Shown here: in pieces, positions 1-12,829 of the stretch
Position numbering within the stretch: the stretch's first letter is position 1
How the letters are laid out: every line of letters starts with the position of its first letter
Assembly (NCBI GenBank): GCA_012932295.1
Contig: JAAONU010000001.1
Span: 4,797,104 to 4,861,103 of the forward strand
From: Cyclina sinensis
Taxonomy: Eukaryota > Mollusca > Bivalvia > Venerida > Veneridae
Direction: 5' to 3'
Length of the DNA stretch: 64,000 bases
The notes under the pieces: generated by a model
Databases searched by the model: none
What the model was told of the DNA's origin: nothing
What the model saw: only the letters and a program-made list of their open reading frames with translations
Program-made: the position numbers and the translations under genes

Positions 1-2833
1 TAAGAGAGCAAAGGTCTCCCTGTAACGGCTCCAGCGGTATGTTTGTCGAAAACCTAGTGGTACCAGATAAAGCAATATAGAAAGTCAAATGGAATACTTT
101 TACGTAATAATTGACATGATTTATTGACGTTAAACTTGTTCCCCGTTTTTTGTTTGACCTACCAGACTGAGATTTGTGCAGACAAGATACAATAAATTAA
201 AACTTATTGACATTAATTCGGTCATTTTTCAGAGTTACAAGTGTTACAAACGACAATCATATTCAATTTCAACTCGTTGCTTGTGATAATTTGCCGTGTA
301 ATAGCGACATATTTGGAGTTCGTATCAAAGGAAACTGCAGTTAAGTAATTTTTGTGTAAGCTCACCATGTTTCTTCGAGATCTAAATATAAATAATTTGT
401 CTAAACAAACTTAAATCAAGCAATGACATCACAGCTGTATCGTAAACATAGCCTTATGCTAAACAGGAAGGTTTACATAAGGTACCAGTTGATGTAGGGA
501 AGACTTATATTTAACAAAAGTTGTTTTTTGTTTGTTTGTTGTTGTTTCTTTTCAAATGATTTCAGACAAGATGCCTGCCATTTTCTATGTAGTAATGAAA
601 AGAAATAAGGCCTGGCACTTATCTGGACATTGTTTTTTCACGAGATGGTGTTAATTGATTTGAAGACTTCACTGATTAAACACCACTCTGGCGTCTTGTA
701 CATCACAAATAAATGGCAACAATCTTATCTAGTTAATTCCAAGACAAAAAACGTGAGGCCTTTCTAATCGGGCGGTCATGTCGAAATATTTGCAATCTAT
801 TATCCAGATACATTTTCCAGTGTGTATTTCAGATCAAAACTATTTAATGAGTTTATTAACGAAACAATAAATATGTTTAAAGTTTTTAAAAAAGATGTAA
901 AACTACTTTAAAAAATTTGAGATTTGGGCGGGAAATTTTGAGGATGGCTTTGTACTTATGTTAATGAATTGTGACTAAAGATACTGTGATAATGAGGGAC
1001 ACATACTAAAATAAATATTCGACATGTCACTAGACGCCGGAAATTCAGAAACCAAAAGTTGTGATGACTGTCGCTCTTCCATGTTCACTCTAGTGTTGAA
1101 ATTATTTTGAACCGTTTAAACTCTGTCGAATACAGATTTTTTTTTTTAATTTTACTTGATGTAAGTACCGCGTGACAACAGCTTTCGCAAGGCTTGTACT
1201 AGGAGTACTAAAATGTCAGATGTCGTATTATCAAATGTTTAAGCCAAGTAGAGAAGTTCGAGATTGTTTCACAGCCATCTTGATGACAATTTTTATCATA
1301 ATTTTGCAACGAGAAATTGAACAAATACTTAACTACGATAGAGGAAGCATACCGGCCATGGTTGCGGACCTCATTTTTTAAAATTTTACTCTAGTTCTTC
1401 AAGCCTGGCGAATGGGATGATTTTGAAATAAAAAAAGAGGTCTTTATTGCAAAACCCAACTCTGTATAAGGAGAAAAACACCGTTAGTTGTTGTTGTTAT
1501 TGTTGTTGTAATATTGACATAATTATAACTTTCACCGGCTATCACGATATCCATGCAGTCAATTCTAATTAACGAGAGGATTAATGAAATGTATTGCTTT
1601 GCATTTTCCGTTACTACTTAATGCTATTTTTTCTTTTTCTTCTACATTATATTTTCTGACTTCAGCGTGTAAGGAAATTAAGTTTCACTTCGGCTTAAAA
1701 AGCAAACCACTCGATGGAATCCAAGCAGTATTTGTTTTGAATTTCAGTTGCAGATAGCTGATTGAGTTATACTGTGCACAAAGACACTCTACTAGGATAA
1801 ATGCTAATATTACCATTACAATGTCCTTCTCTCTTCAAGCAAGGATTGGTCATTTTGTATCTACTGATAAGTAGGAAATTGTTTATGAAATGAAATAAGA
1901 CAATGTAAAACGCCATTTGCTGACGTTAATGCAAAGCTCTATAACCTAACAACAAAATGTCGATTTAGATATTTGACCTTGTCGGCATGCGTACGTGAAT
2001 AAATAGAAGTTATTGTGGACAAACTATAAGTAGTAATAATCACTTATATACGAACATTATATAGAACTTACCGCAGCGAGAGCCATAACTAAGTTGAAAG
2101 AACTTAAAGTTTAACCCTTTTGTTAAATATTTGTGTCGTCATCATTATTAGTATGTCTTTTTGTCATATGATGCATTTATGGCAATAAAATATGTTTAAA
2201 CTAAGCGCTATGTTCAAGATTAATTCTACAAAATTTGACAAATAATTTAATATGAACAAGCAGCAGCCAAGAGATTGAAAACAGTATTGGCACAAGTTAA
2301 TATGTCATAAGCCATTGTTATGATTGACACATTAATTAAATCCATCGAGGCTGAACAAATGGAACGTGAATTAATTTAATTAGAAACACGATATCGAATT
2401 TAGGGGTATTCCATATAATAAGCCCTTGTTCTCTCAGCTTGAATTCACTGTGAGTGTATTAGATTTATCAGAATGTTATGGAGGCTATTCGTTGCCAAAA
2501 ATCAAAGCCTTGCAAGTTTGTTAATTCATACTTAGTTTTACAAAGCGCTTTCGTTAAAATCTAAATGCATATTCGAGTGGTGCATCCAGTACAAGTAATT
2601 TGTATATTGAATATGGCAGTTTTACACATATCCTCTACTTCTAATAAGTAATCTGATAACATGCAGCAGAAGTAAATTGTAGATAGTTTTTAAATGTATA
2701 AAGTGTAAAGAACACGACACGTCTTACACCATACTACACGGAGTTTCGCATAACTTGTTTGAACATAATTCAGTCAAATGGACTTACATCACATAACTCG
2801 CGCTATAAAACTATGTGCTATACAATAAAAGTG
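1..2833. other. AT-rich stretch, no gene recognised
   Basis: Only short open frames are present (longest about 70 codons). None shows a known domain, plausible splice-site pairing or codon bias. I see no transposon coding remnant or tandem array here, and the stretch is probably intergenic or intronic DNA of a gene outside the window. Confidence 0.5.
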
Positions 2834-3313
2834 AACAAGAGCTGTCACAGTAGCTGTCCCACTCCGCCCACGAACAAAGCATTGCATTCAAAACACTAAC
2901 ATACATGCACATTGATGACAGATAAACGATAGTTTAATGTTTTAAGTTTCAAAGGCATGCTCAAGATAAAAAGGTAATTAAATTAAATATATGGATATTT
3001 TAAAAGTTCTGATCTGTCCCTTTGATAGTTTACAAGTTATGCTCACGACGAAAAGATTTCTCGCGTACAACGTTAACGTCAAATGTCAAGATCACACTGA
3101 GTTTGAAGATCAACAAATTATGTATACACCATTCGTGTCCGGACTGTAGTTCACTTATGCATTAAAGGATTTTAAAATTACCTGAGGCAAAAGTTAATGA
3201 ACAAACCTTCTGAGTCAGAGTCTGCACTTATTCATTACAAGACCATCACTGGTTAACTATCGCCAGCAACAAGGCAATTCTTGTGGACATGCATGTTTTA
3301 CAAACATCTCTTT
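2834..3313. repeat. dispersed repeat with AACAAGAG-type inverted ends
   Basis: The left edge reads AACAAGAGCTGT and the right edge TTTACAAACATCTCTTTT, so the ends are approximate inverted repeats. The inside carries 'gtcaaatgtcaagatcacactga'-like phrases of the kind seen in the arrays at 24.0-25.7 kb and 60.8-61.6 kb. The same right-end phrase (ACAAACATCTCT) recurs at about 25690 and 61630. This looks like a non-autonomous repeat family; the borders are approximate. Confidence 0.35.
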
Positions 3314-3346
3314 TAATCCCCTTGTCGTGTAGCGGGGAGGGGATTA
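3314..3346. repeat. hairpin-forming inverted repeat
   Basis: TAATCCCCT (3314-3322) pairs with AGGGGATTA (3338-3346) across a 15-base loop. It is followed by a GTCTGTCAGTCAGTCTGTCCGTC run at about 3360-3383. It abuts the dispersed repeat to its left and may be the edge of a second repeat family. Confidence 0.4.
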
Positions 3347-3389
3347 TAGGAATGGTCTCCGTCTGTCAGTCAGTCTGTCCGTCAAAACA

Positions 3390-5432
3390 ACAACACAAAC
3401 AAAGACGACTATATACATTCTTTAATACAGAGTAGGTATCTTATTTATAATATGTAAGTTTTTATTTCTGAAAAGTTTTATGGTTAAATTAATTATATAA
3501 TTAAACGATAAAGTTCTTTATAACAACAAGGTAATTAAAAGAATCCTATAGCTAGATTTCCTAAATAGCTGAAACGAAAAACATCCTTTTATGCCTTTCA
3601 AATCTCAAAATTATGATGAAGGAAACATGAAGTTTTAAATTAATTATTATGTTGCGATGCCTAAAATAAAAATAAAACCGCTGCATAATGATTGGAAGTT
3701 TCCGAAATTGAGAGGAAAATTACGTTTATTTACGATAGCGGAGTTGTCGGAGATTAGGCGTAGCTTATCCATTTAAGGCTTTTCAGAAAGGTGTTCAACT
3801 GGAAGTTACCGAGTCGAATCACACTAGTTGACAATGTAAGAAAGAGTTTGAAAATACCTTCCGTTCTGTTCTCGGTTACACGCATAGAGAGTATTCTGCA
3901 TGTTTCAAAGTTAGGATAAACACCTGCTATTGTAACTAAAAAAAGCAACAAAGTAATGTTTTGTAGTTTAACAATATGGCGTGAGTGGAAATGGCGGAGT
4001 ACAATGTTAAATCTGAAAACTCAGTCCATGCATCCATCACTGGAGTTTACATAGACAGCGATATTATTGCATTGTCAGAAAAATAACTGTACAACTTAGA
4101 TTAACAAGGCTAGATTTTTGGCAACAAATAGCCTGCATAGAGTGTCGCCTGTGACCTCTATTAAAGACTAGGTCAAAGGAAATTGTTAGTGCTATTGACC
4201 GAACTTTTTTTAGTATACTTTCATTTGGTCACCAGGCTGCAAATTGTATCAAATATTTCCAATATCGCTTTTAAACGAATTAGATAGCTCTGGCAATTAG
4301 TTCTTACCATTTCCACCATACACAAAAAATGTAGGACAGTATGAGCTCCCCGAACATGTCTTGTTTTCTTTCTGTCGGGACGATGCCATTTACTTCTCCT
4401 GAGCGGCAGATATCACAACTGTGGAGATAAATAGCACAGACTAAATTGGATTCTTGATTAGTATATGTTACACTTTTTTCATTATTACAGGATATCGGTG
4501 AGTCTGACCGATACGACCTCAGGACCTTGCGGAAAACTTAATGAAATACTGCGAACGAAGCTAAGTGATCATATGTCAATAACATCAGTATAATTATTGT
4601 ATGTCGAAAACAAGAAACCAGTGTCAACAGAAAAAAACAACGTATGTTTGCCTATAAACTTATTTTTAACCCGCACATGTCTTTCTCGGCAGTTTATGAG
4701 TGCGTATAGAAATTTGCACACACGTGATTATGGAATTAAATCCAATCATTTGTAATGGAGGTAGTCCAGCTTTATTCAGGTATAGCGGTCTTTAAGCAAA
4801 CTTTCATGTCAATTAGGAAATCGAGTATTTTACAGGAAAGACAACAAAATCTTAGTAAGTTCTCAATTCCCTAAATATGTATTGTGTTTTATGCATTTTT
4901 GATACTGAAAGACCGAAACAATTATTGAAGGGACAAATTACTTGGTAGGGTATTGTTTAAATTTTGAGTCTAGTTTTTCCTATAATTTAAACGCCTAGAC
5001 TCTATCTCAAGATCAATTCTAATCTAATACGATAAATGTAACATTCCAAGAGCTGCTCGTAGTGGGTTTTTACAATATCATGATGCCCAGCAGTAGTCGC
5101 TAGTCTGCAATATTTATTGAATTAAAATATTTTATATTGTCTTTAGTTCTACTTTGTGTACGTCGTGATTCTTGGGAAGTAAATGTCCTAAAGTATATAG
5201 ATATCTATATAAATACAAATCAGTAAATTTGTTTCCTTACAGCTTTTCTCCAAATTAACGCCTGACTAGACGTGTTGCTTCTTACTACAAAAAACAAAAT
5301 GTCGCTCAGGTCGGAAGAAACTCATTTACTTGGACATTTCAGCATTTATCTGGCTGACAAATTAATTTAATCCATCTACATAGAACGCTGTCGGAAACCT
5401 GACCACATTTGTTCGTTACATAACCAACCAAT

Positions 5433-5433
<1 letters not shown>
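3390..5433. other. AT-rich stretch, no gene recognised
   Basis: No coding or RNA feature could be supported. Open frames are short and lack family motifs. Confidence 0.45.

Positions 5434-5468
<35 letters not shown>
5434..5468. repeat. poly-T homopolymer (35 nt)
   Basis: An uninterrupted run of 35 T. It could be the reversed poly-A tail of a retroposed sequence, but I do not recognise a retroposon body to its right. Confidence 0.85.
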
Positions 5469-7739
5469 CATAGCGTTGTCCAATATTAGTAATAATCCAA
5501 AGCCTATTTTTATTAAGATTTCAGCATTTTGTTATTTTAATACATTGCTCACATAAACAAGCTCTGTTGAAATTTCATTCAAAACTAAAATATAATATGA
5601 TAACCTTTGTTTTTTCAAGCTAACGGTAGTGATCACTGATACTAAGAAATAATATTCAAGTGAAGTGTTTACATAGATGTGAAGTTAAACACAATATTTA
5701 CAGGGAAACTGATAACTACTAAGTTGACCGACAGGACATTATGGAAGGCCATTATCTCCAGTGCAGGAAATATGCTACCTACGTGGACTTTTAACGCATT
5801 GTGTCCAGTCTTAGTACATACTGTCTGTCGAGCAACTTGTACAAAGCTTGTGCTCAATACTATCATCTCATTCGTGAAAAGGAATTCTTACATATTTATT
5901 CTCATCATCGTTTTCAGATGAAAAGCTTTCACGCTTTCGCCTCTTCTTACTTTCTGCCTGCTATTTTTTCCATTCTTCAAATATTGTTTTTTACTTCTCT
6001 TTTCTTCTTCCAGCCTAGCATTTAAGATTTATCCTTTCTTTTTCTGTTATCTCTCCTTGATACACGTTCGACCAGCTAACTCAGGCGGCTTCTGTCTTTG
6101 CTTCCCTTTCCTCAAACATGTTAAATGCTGTCGAGAAAATTTAGTCAAAGAGTTACCTGACTTGGCGCTTCAGCTTAGGTTCCGGAACAGGCAAGAATAG
6201 AAAGGCCTCGGAAATAACCGACTGCCGACCAACTGGCGATTGGTTGCAAGATTAAAATTGCTAGTGTAACAACAGACTAGGAAGCGACGGGTTGTTTTTA
6301 CAGTGTCTGTTCCAGAAGAGAGAAAAGTACAAGGAGAAGACATCGACCATCGCTGTGACAGGACGTTGACTGTCGCTCTGTATGGTATTTCAGACGATGA
6401 CAGCACGGTCTGACATTCGCCAGAGGACGCTGTTCGTTTGATGTTGCCGGTGTGTCTTGCTTCTCATTATCACTATCTGCAAACAACGGAAAATAAGCAA
6501 CCTTTCGAAAGTTAGAGCTTAGATTGATCAATAAGGGCTTGGGTCTAGTACGCCTAAATGCGTGTCGCTTTTTCTGGCGTACGTACAGTCTCCCATTACA
6601 GATTTAAAAAACGGCTGGAAATTAGTCGTTTGCTAAGGTGTCACCAATATTATAAAGCTGCCACTTTCTAAAGTTGTTTTTCGATGCACTTTTATCGGAG
6701 AAAAGAAACCTATATTACAGTGCTGCAGCCTGTGTATCGTTTGGAAGCAAACAATTTAATTAGCGACACATCACGTAGCAGCGTATATGTGTGTATTGTG
6801 TCCATCTAAAGGAAGAACCTTGTCGTCGAAGAGGGCAGAAATATGCTCAAAAAAGCAACGAATAGCTCGCTGTATTTACATCTATTGCTCGTGTGCCCAT
6901 AAATAAGGAGGAAGGACAATGCCTGTATTCCTAAATCGCTCCCCAGGATACATAAATAACGGATGAACATAGTTACCAAAAGCTTTGGAACAGACGATCA
7001 CAGGTATCTTCGTTTATTACTCCATGGTATACATGTCGAACGCCTTTATCAGCCAAGACTTTTCCTGTCTTTAGGCAAAGCGGGAACCACCTCTCGTCCC
7101 CGCTTAAATAATCTGCGTGGGTCCTTTCAAGAGACGCTGATAATCGGGCACTTCATGCCATCCTAGAATCATCGCTATGTTCACTTTGAACCGTTGATGA
7201 CCTGAAGAAAGCTCGTTTAATTTTGTTGTATAACTTGATAGCATATAAACCCAATAACCTTTCATTCGATGCTATGATAGTTTTGTAGTTGCAGAAGTGG
7301 GGCTATACTAATAAATGTTGAAAAAAATGTTTCCTTTAGAAATACGTTGAATTCTAGTAAGTTAGCAGTCATAAACCATATTGTTTTAAATAATATTAAA
7401 GCTTCCTTTGAAATGACATTAAATAAGAAATTAGTTCATGTGACAAATATGCTCCCGCCATGCTCAGATGTTGACAGCAGATCATAAACAGATGGTTTAA
7501 ATTAAAACAAAAGCGTAGTGTAATAAGGGGTGACAGAAATCTCCACATATCCTCTTTTGTAATCTAGATTTTCAATAAAGGTATATTTGTTCAAAGAGTG
7601 CATGGTCATCTGAGAAATGCACATTGTTAATGTGACTGTCAAATCTTGACCGTGTAGTCCAGTATATGGTGACTCAAGTACCTCAAAGGTCAACAAAGTA
7701 CAGATTGATGCAGACAGTTCAGCGAATTCAGAAAATATT
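5469..7739. other. no gene recognised; less AT-rich patch at about 6060-7170
   Basis: Open frames of 60-127 codons occur on both strands but have no recognisable domain and overlap one another. The patch at 6060-7170 is visibly richer in G+C than its surroundings and could hide an untranslated exon or promoter; I cannot support either. Confidence 0.4.
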
Positions 7740-8590
7740 TCAAAACAGCTGACAGTGTTAGATGCTGTGCAGTGGATTAGTGCTGCAGTGAAAGAGGTTA
7801 AACCTGAGACAGTGATAAAGTGTTTCAGGAAGGTTGGACTTTCTGGTGACTGTATGACTGTGGATGAGGACGCTGAGGATGACAATGTACCAATCGTGGA
7901 AGTTGTTGAACTGATGAAGTTGAAGAAGATGAAGCAAATGCAAAATTTGTGAGAATGATCTTTTAAATTCGCATAAGGAATTTGTAGAGGAAACCTAGTG
8001 TGCTGCTGCTGAAGAGCTTAATAATAACAATGGAGATGTGGAAAAAATTGTGAAATTAAGACCCATCAGGATGCTCTTAGATACTCAATACTTAGAACAA
8101 CTCAAATTATATTGCATGAGTAAGGGCTTAAGTTGTGTACTCCCACTGTTTAGTCGAGCTGAGGAGGTTATAGACAAATTAACAGTCATTGCTATGTGTA
8201 CAAATAAACAGACAAGCCTTGACTTTTTACTCAGGAAATGAATGTACATGTGAGCATTCAAAATTACATATAAAAGTTACATGAACTGGTGTGTTTGATT
8301 AATGCAAAAATTATTATTGTAATAATTGCAGTATCTTATTTTCATTACATTATTGATAATGTAAATGTTTACATGATGTATTTCATTATTGAAATTTTTA
8401 TTTATTGAATACAGTAACATCATATTGATGAATATTGTGTTTTGTTGTGTTTAATAATGTTCTATTTTCCCTTTATGAACTTTCATATATTTATTGCCGA
8501 GGACTAAACCCACTTTTAAGACCAACTCACAATTAAGACCACTTCCCTTTAAACCCAATGGTCTTAATAGAGGAATTTTACTGTATTTGT
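7740..8590 (+). mobile_element. Tigger/pogo DNA transposon, 3' remnant
   Basis: The frame from about 7746 reads ..LTVLDAVQWI..AVKEVKPETVIKCFRKVGLSG, the conserved C-terminal part of Tigger/jerky-type transposases (leucine-aspartate-alanine, tryptophan, then ETxxxCFRKxG). A second frame at 8038-8241 carries the family's tail, ending in a 'kqTSLDFLLRK' motif. The two lie in different reading frames, so the gene is frameshifted. The element seems to end near 8582, where the sequence reads as the complement of a CAGTAAAATTCCTCTATTAAGACC-like terminal repeat. Catalytic DDE parts and the left end are missing. It is dead as a transposon. Family assignment is from motif memory. Confidence 0.65.
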
Positions 8591-11500
8591 TATATACTGA
8601 CAATCATACACAATCTAGACAGGAATAAAGTAATTCTATGAATGTCCGTCTGCTATATATACTATAAAGTGAGATTTAATTCAGGAGAGAGACTTAACAA
8701 GAGGAGACCTATGTGAGTCTTAGAGACCTTGTCGGCCATAGGTCAGAGCAGACTTTCAGATGTCTTCCGAGTTGAGTTATGTTGGATATAAAACCCCTAA
8801 AATGCTTGTACAATGTAAAAATCTAAGCTACAGATAAATATTAACATCTTGAAAACTGGACAATCAATAGCATAACAACAATATTCAATATATTTAATAA
8901 TTAATAAACTGTGTACACAGTTCTTCAAGTTTGTTTTGGTGATTCGCCGTCAGCCAGGTTGTTTTTGCCAACTACATTACAAAAGGCAGGTGGAATGTAG
9001 AACTAGTTTAGTTTAGACTCATTTATTTTACATCAATTTTGATACAAGTTCTTACAACTTAGATTCATCACGCTCGATGACTGCTTCCTGGGTTCCCTAT
9101 AGCTACCAGTATTCGCGTAAGCGGTTTTATTTGAATGCGCAGAAACAAAATCTGGACACATCAACAGGTGCAGCAATTAATGTCCCGTCGACATTCTACG
9201 AATGGGCGGGGGGCATCGAAGGACTGAAGTTTAAAACACTATATATTGCAAAATATGATATCTTGTACGTTTATAAAAGAGTGGAACAACATTGCATTGC
9301 ACGTTCTGTTACAACAAGATGACGGCGTTTAAAGCCGTAATACCAAACCTTCCCAGGCATGTTGTAAGTGAGAGGTGTTTGACGGTTATTAAGGTTTAAT
9401 ATTTTCTGAACTTCTTAAGAAGCTCCTGCCATGTTAGCGGATACTTGAGGGTGCAATGAGTTCTTCATCATCATAAAAGACCAGTTCCTCTGACTTTGAT
9501 AAACATTGCAAGACCAGACCGATCTCTTTTCTCTGGACTGCGGCCCAACAGCTTGTCCAGTAAGGTGTCTTTTCGTACCATATATTTCTTCTGTCTTTTG
9601 TCTGCATTTGGCATCAGACTTTACACTTAATTCTGGTTCTTTTGTTTTTAATGGCGAACACTTATATCACAAATCCATGTTCAAGCTTAAAAAATAATGA
9701 TAAATTGACTAATGGATCAGAAAATTAGCCGGTTGGTAATTGCCATAATTGGACGGCAGTGAAAGACCAATCAGTTTAAATGCGACATGTTGCTTACATG
9801 ACGCGTAAATATGCGATATAATGATCGCTCGTGATAACACATGACCGATTTACTTAGACATAAGCCAAGTAACATGTACAATAAATTGGATAAATCATCC
9901 CACCCACCTTACAGTGTCAGATGACGGTCGTTCTTACAAAACTGGGACCTTGGTCAACGACAAGGCTGCAACCCCAAATATCAACAAAAACTTGCGGAAG
10001 AAATGTATATGATGTCATTTGTGACTGTCATATTTTTGTCTGACGGGCGTGAACTGAAATTAATTAAAACTAATTTCGTGCGGTCGGTGAGTAAACTATA
10101 CACTTGATATGAAAACGTGTAACTCTATATATCGGAACATTGTGATATGGAAAAGCGTCGTCAACAAAAACATAACCAGTTATTGTTTTACTTTTCAATA
10201 TAACTGGGAAGATTCAAGTATGACCACTACATTCACAATATCAGATCTTGTGAACCAAATACGTCATTGACAACAGCGGCCACCTGGACAATTCTAATCT
10301 GCAGTTCAACTCGAAATATAACTAGAAATTATTATTTTACAAAATCATATACCTGCAGTGGTTTTACCATTCCATCTGTAACAACTTGATTTACTGAGTC
10401 AAATGAGATTTTACAAGTTTTTTATCGTTACTGTTGATGTTGCAATGTCGAAGAACGAATAAGAATAATTTTAATATGCAGATGTTATGGTTATATAAAC
10501 TTCATTTAATCACAGAAAGTTGTGGAAGTAAATGTTTGACATATTTTTAAAACATCCGGGCATAAAATTTTAATTTGATATAAAAGCGGCGCGACCTAAA
10601 CATGCAACAATAACTATAGTTAATAGATTCCTTACACACATCTTCCCATCATGTGGTCTCGTTTGCAGTGAACACATCTGTTCTAGTGCTATCATGTAAA
10701 ATCTATTAACTCATTGTTATGAGACATGGAAATGGCTTGATTCTTGATTTGGTAGTCCTTAAAGTAACTGTTCTTTTTTAATTTTTAAATTTTGTTTGTA
10801 TAATCCACAGCAACAAGAAATCTTTGTGTGTAGTTTCTTTTGGTCCATTTTCTGTCAAACACTAGTGATTTTCAGACGTTTTTTTTTATTTTGACATCCC
10901 AATAAATGTGACATGGTTGTTAGCTGGCTGTGATTTTTAAACCAATGTATAGTTAAAACGTTCTGATGTTAACTTATAAGATCAGTTCCAAAATAACAAA
11001 AAAAGCATTTCACTGAGACTACTTAAACAATGATTTATTGAGCTTTGAATTGAAAATTAAAGACTATATTTAAGTACAGACGTCGGCGGAATTAAGTTCG
11101 TGTACTAGTACTTGTTTTTCTAAAATTTTTATTCATTATCCTCTTGATTTACAATTTTCAGATTTTAGATGAGACATAATTACTGTTGACATTTAAGATA
11201 ATACGAAAAGCATATGCCTTCACCTTTTTAGGAGGCATTGTTTAGCATGTAGGGTTGATATATGTACACTAATTACAATGCTTTGAGAATTTGGTCTTGC
11301 ATGTAGTTTTAAGATTGTCTTAATGACTGGAGATAATCAGTACGGGTATCTTACTTTCCCCTGTTTTACCACCATCATTTATTGTTTATTCATATGACCA
11401 TGTTATGTATGTAAACACATTATCAGCATTTTGTTTTATGGAGCAAAGACAGTATGTATCGAAACTATTCAGCATTGTCTAAATGAACAATGTGACTTAA

Positions 11501-11995
11501 AAATATTCGTACATCTTGGAACTATGGAACAAGTATCTTTTGCATTCACTGAATAACGTACTGATACCGCCATACCTTGCAACAAAAAACACCAAGCTGG
11601 CATGATCTTTGACATTTAAAAAAAATGCAAATGCATAAACTAACAAATATGTAAGTGATTAATGTTTTGCATTCCCTTCCCACTTTGCAATAATTTTCAA
11701 TCTAAAGGATACTTAGCATTTCCAACTTCGTTTCTACATAGTGACAGTCTCATACATTTTTATTATATTTGACCTTGGTATATCTGTTAATAGTCATTTC
11801 TTGCAAGAGCATTTTTTTGTACAAACAAGGGGCATTACTGTACCTAAAATTGGAATTCAAAGCTACTGGATGTATTTTTTCCTATTTCATAAGTGGGGTG
11901 GGGGAATTTATCTATTTTTTACGAACGTTACAGTTCATTATTTTGAAGTACATAATATTTACCTTAAGTTAATAGCAAATAACAAGACTTCCACT
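8591..11995. other. no gene recognised; one dispersed-repeat match at about 9019-9110
   Basis: The segment around 9019-9110 (TTTATTTTACAT, then AAGTTCTT.CAACTTA, then CTCGATGA.TGCTT.CTGG) resembles 60535-60620 inside DCXR-C intron 2, so it is probably a dispersed repeat. The rest is AT-rich with no supported gene. Confidence 0.4.
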
Positions 11996-12825
11996 GGAAT
12001 TTCTTTTTGGGGTCACTTTGGTCAAGGGGACACGCTTTTTGTCCGGACCTTAACTCACAAACTAATAAAGGTATCAACACGAAACTCCATAGGTAAATAG
12101 ATCTCACAAAATAAAACAGCACTGATAAAGAACTATTACTCTTCCTCAATTTGGATTTATTGCATTTTGTTGAGATTTTATACAGATTTTTTTCCGGAGC
12201 ATAACTCTTACAATATAAAAGTTATCAACTTAAAATTTCATAAGTGAACAGATCTTAGAAAAAGAGAAGAGCAGAGCTAAAGAACAGTCACTCTGCTCTT
12301 CACTTTTTTGAGCTACTGCCCTTTTTGAATTTTCGTACTTTTATAATTTTTGTCTGGAACATAACTCCAATACAGTCAGAGATATCAACATGAAACCTCT
12401 TAGGTGGATAGATCTTATAAAAGAAAAGTGCATTGCGTAAGGACAGTAACATCCATTGTGTGAATTTTTTAGTTATTTTCATTTCAAATTTCTGTCGGAC
12501 GCATTACTCAAAGACTATAACAGATATCAACATAAAGCTTGAATAAATCTCATTGTGTAAAAGTGCCGTGCTTAAAAACCTTAACTGTCCATTGTGTATT
12601 GTTTTATTTATTAATTTTCATACCTTAGTTTTTGTTCAGCACAAAACTCATTGACTATAAAGAGGTATCAACATGAAACTTCATAGTATCATAGATCTTA
12701 CTGACAAGAAGTGAAGTGCACAAGGACCGTATCTCTCTGTTGCATAATAATGGAATTATTCCCATTTGTAAGTTTCTGTACTTAGTTTTTGTCCAGACCA
12801 TAACTCGTACACCCTATATAATAGA
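11995..12825. repeat. diverged tandem array, unit about 150 bp, about 5 copies
   Basis: The phrase 'g.tatcaacatgaaact.cataggt..atagatct' recurs at about 12071, 12221, 12381, 12533 and 12664 (spacing 150, 160, 152, 131), each preceded by 'tttttgtc.gga.cataactca'. Copies are substantially diverged, so the array is old. No coding potential is apparent. Confidence 0.75.
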
Positions 12826-12829
12826 CTCC

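Noticed and set aside
1172..1381. Open frame of 69 codons
   Set aside because: Short, without domain, splice context or homology I can recognise; expected by chance in this length of AT-rich DNA.
5679..6531. Overlapping 74-80 codon frames on both strands
   Set aside because: No family motif; frames on both strands open at once, and no splice structure could be built.
7502..7885. 127-codon minus-strand frame
   Set aside because: It is the antisense shadow of the Tigger-like coding remnant on the + strand.
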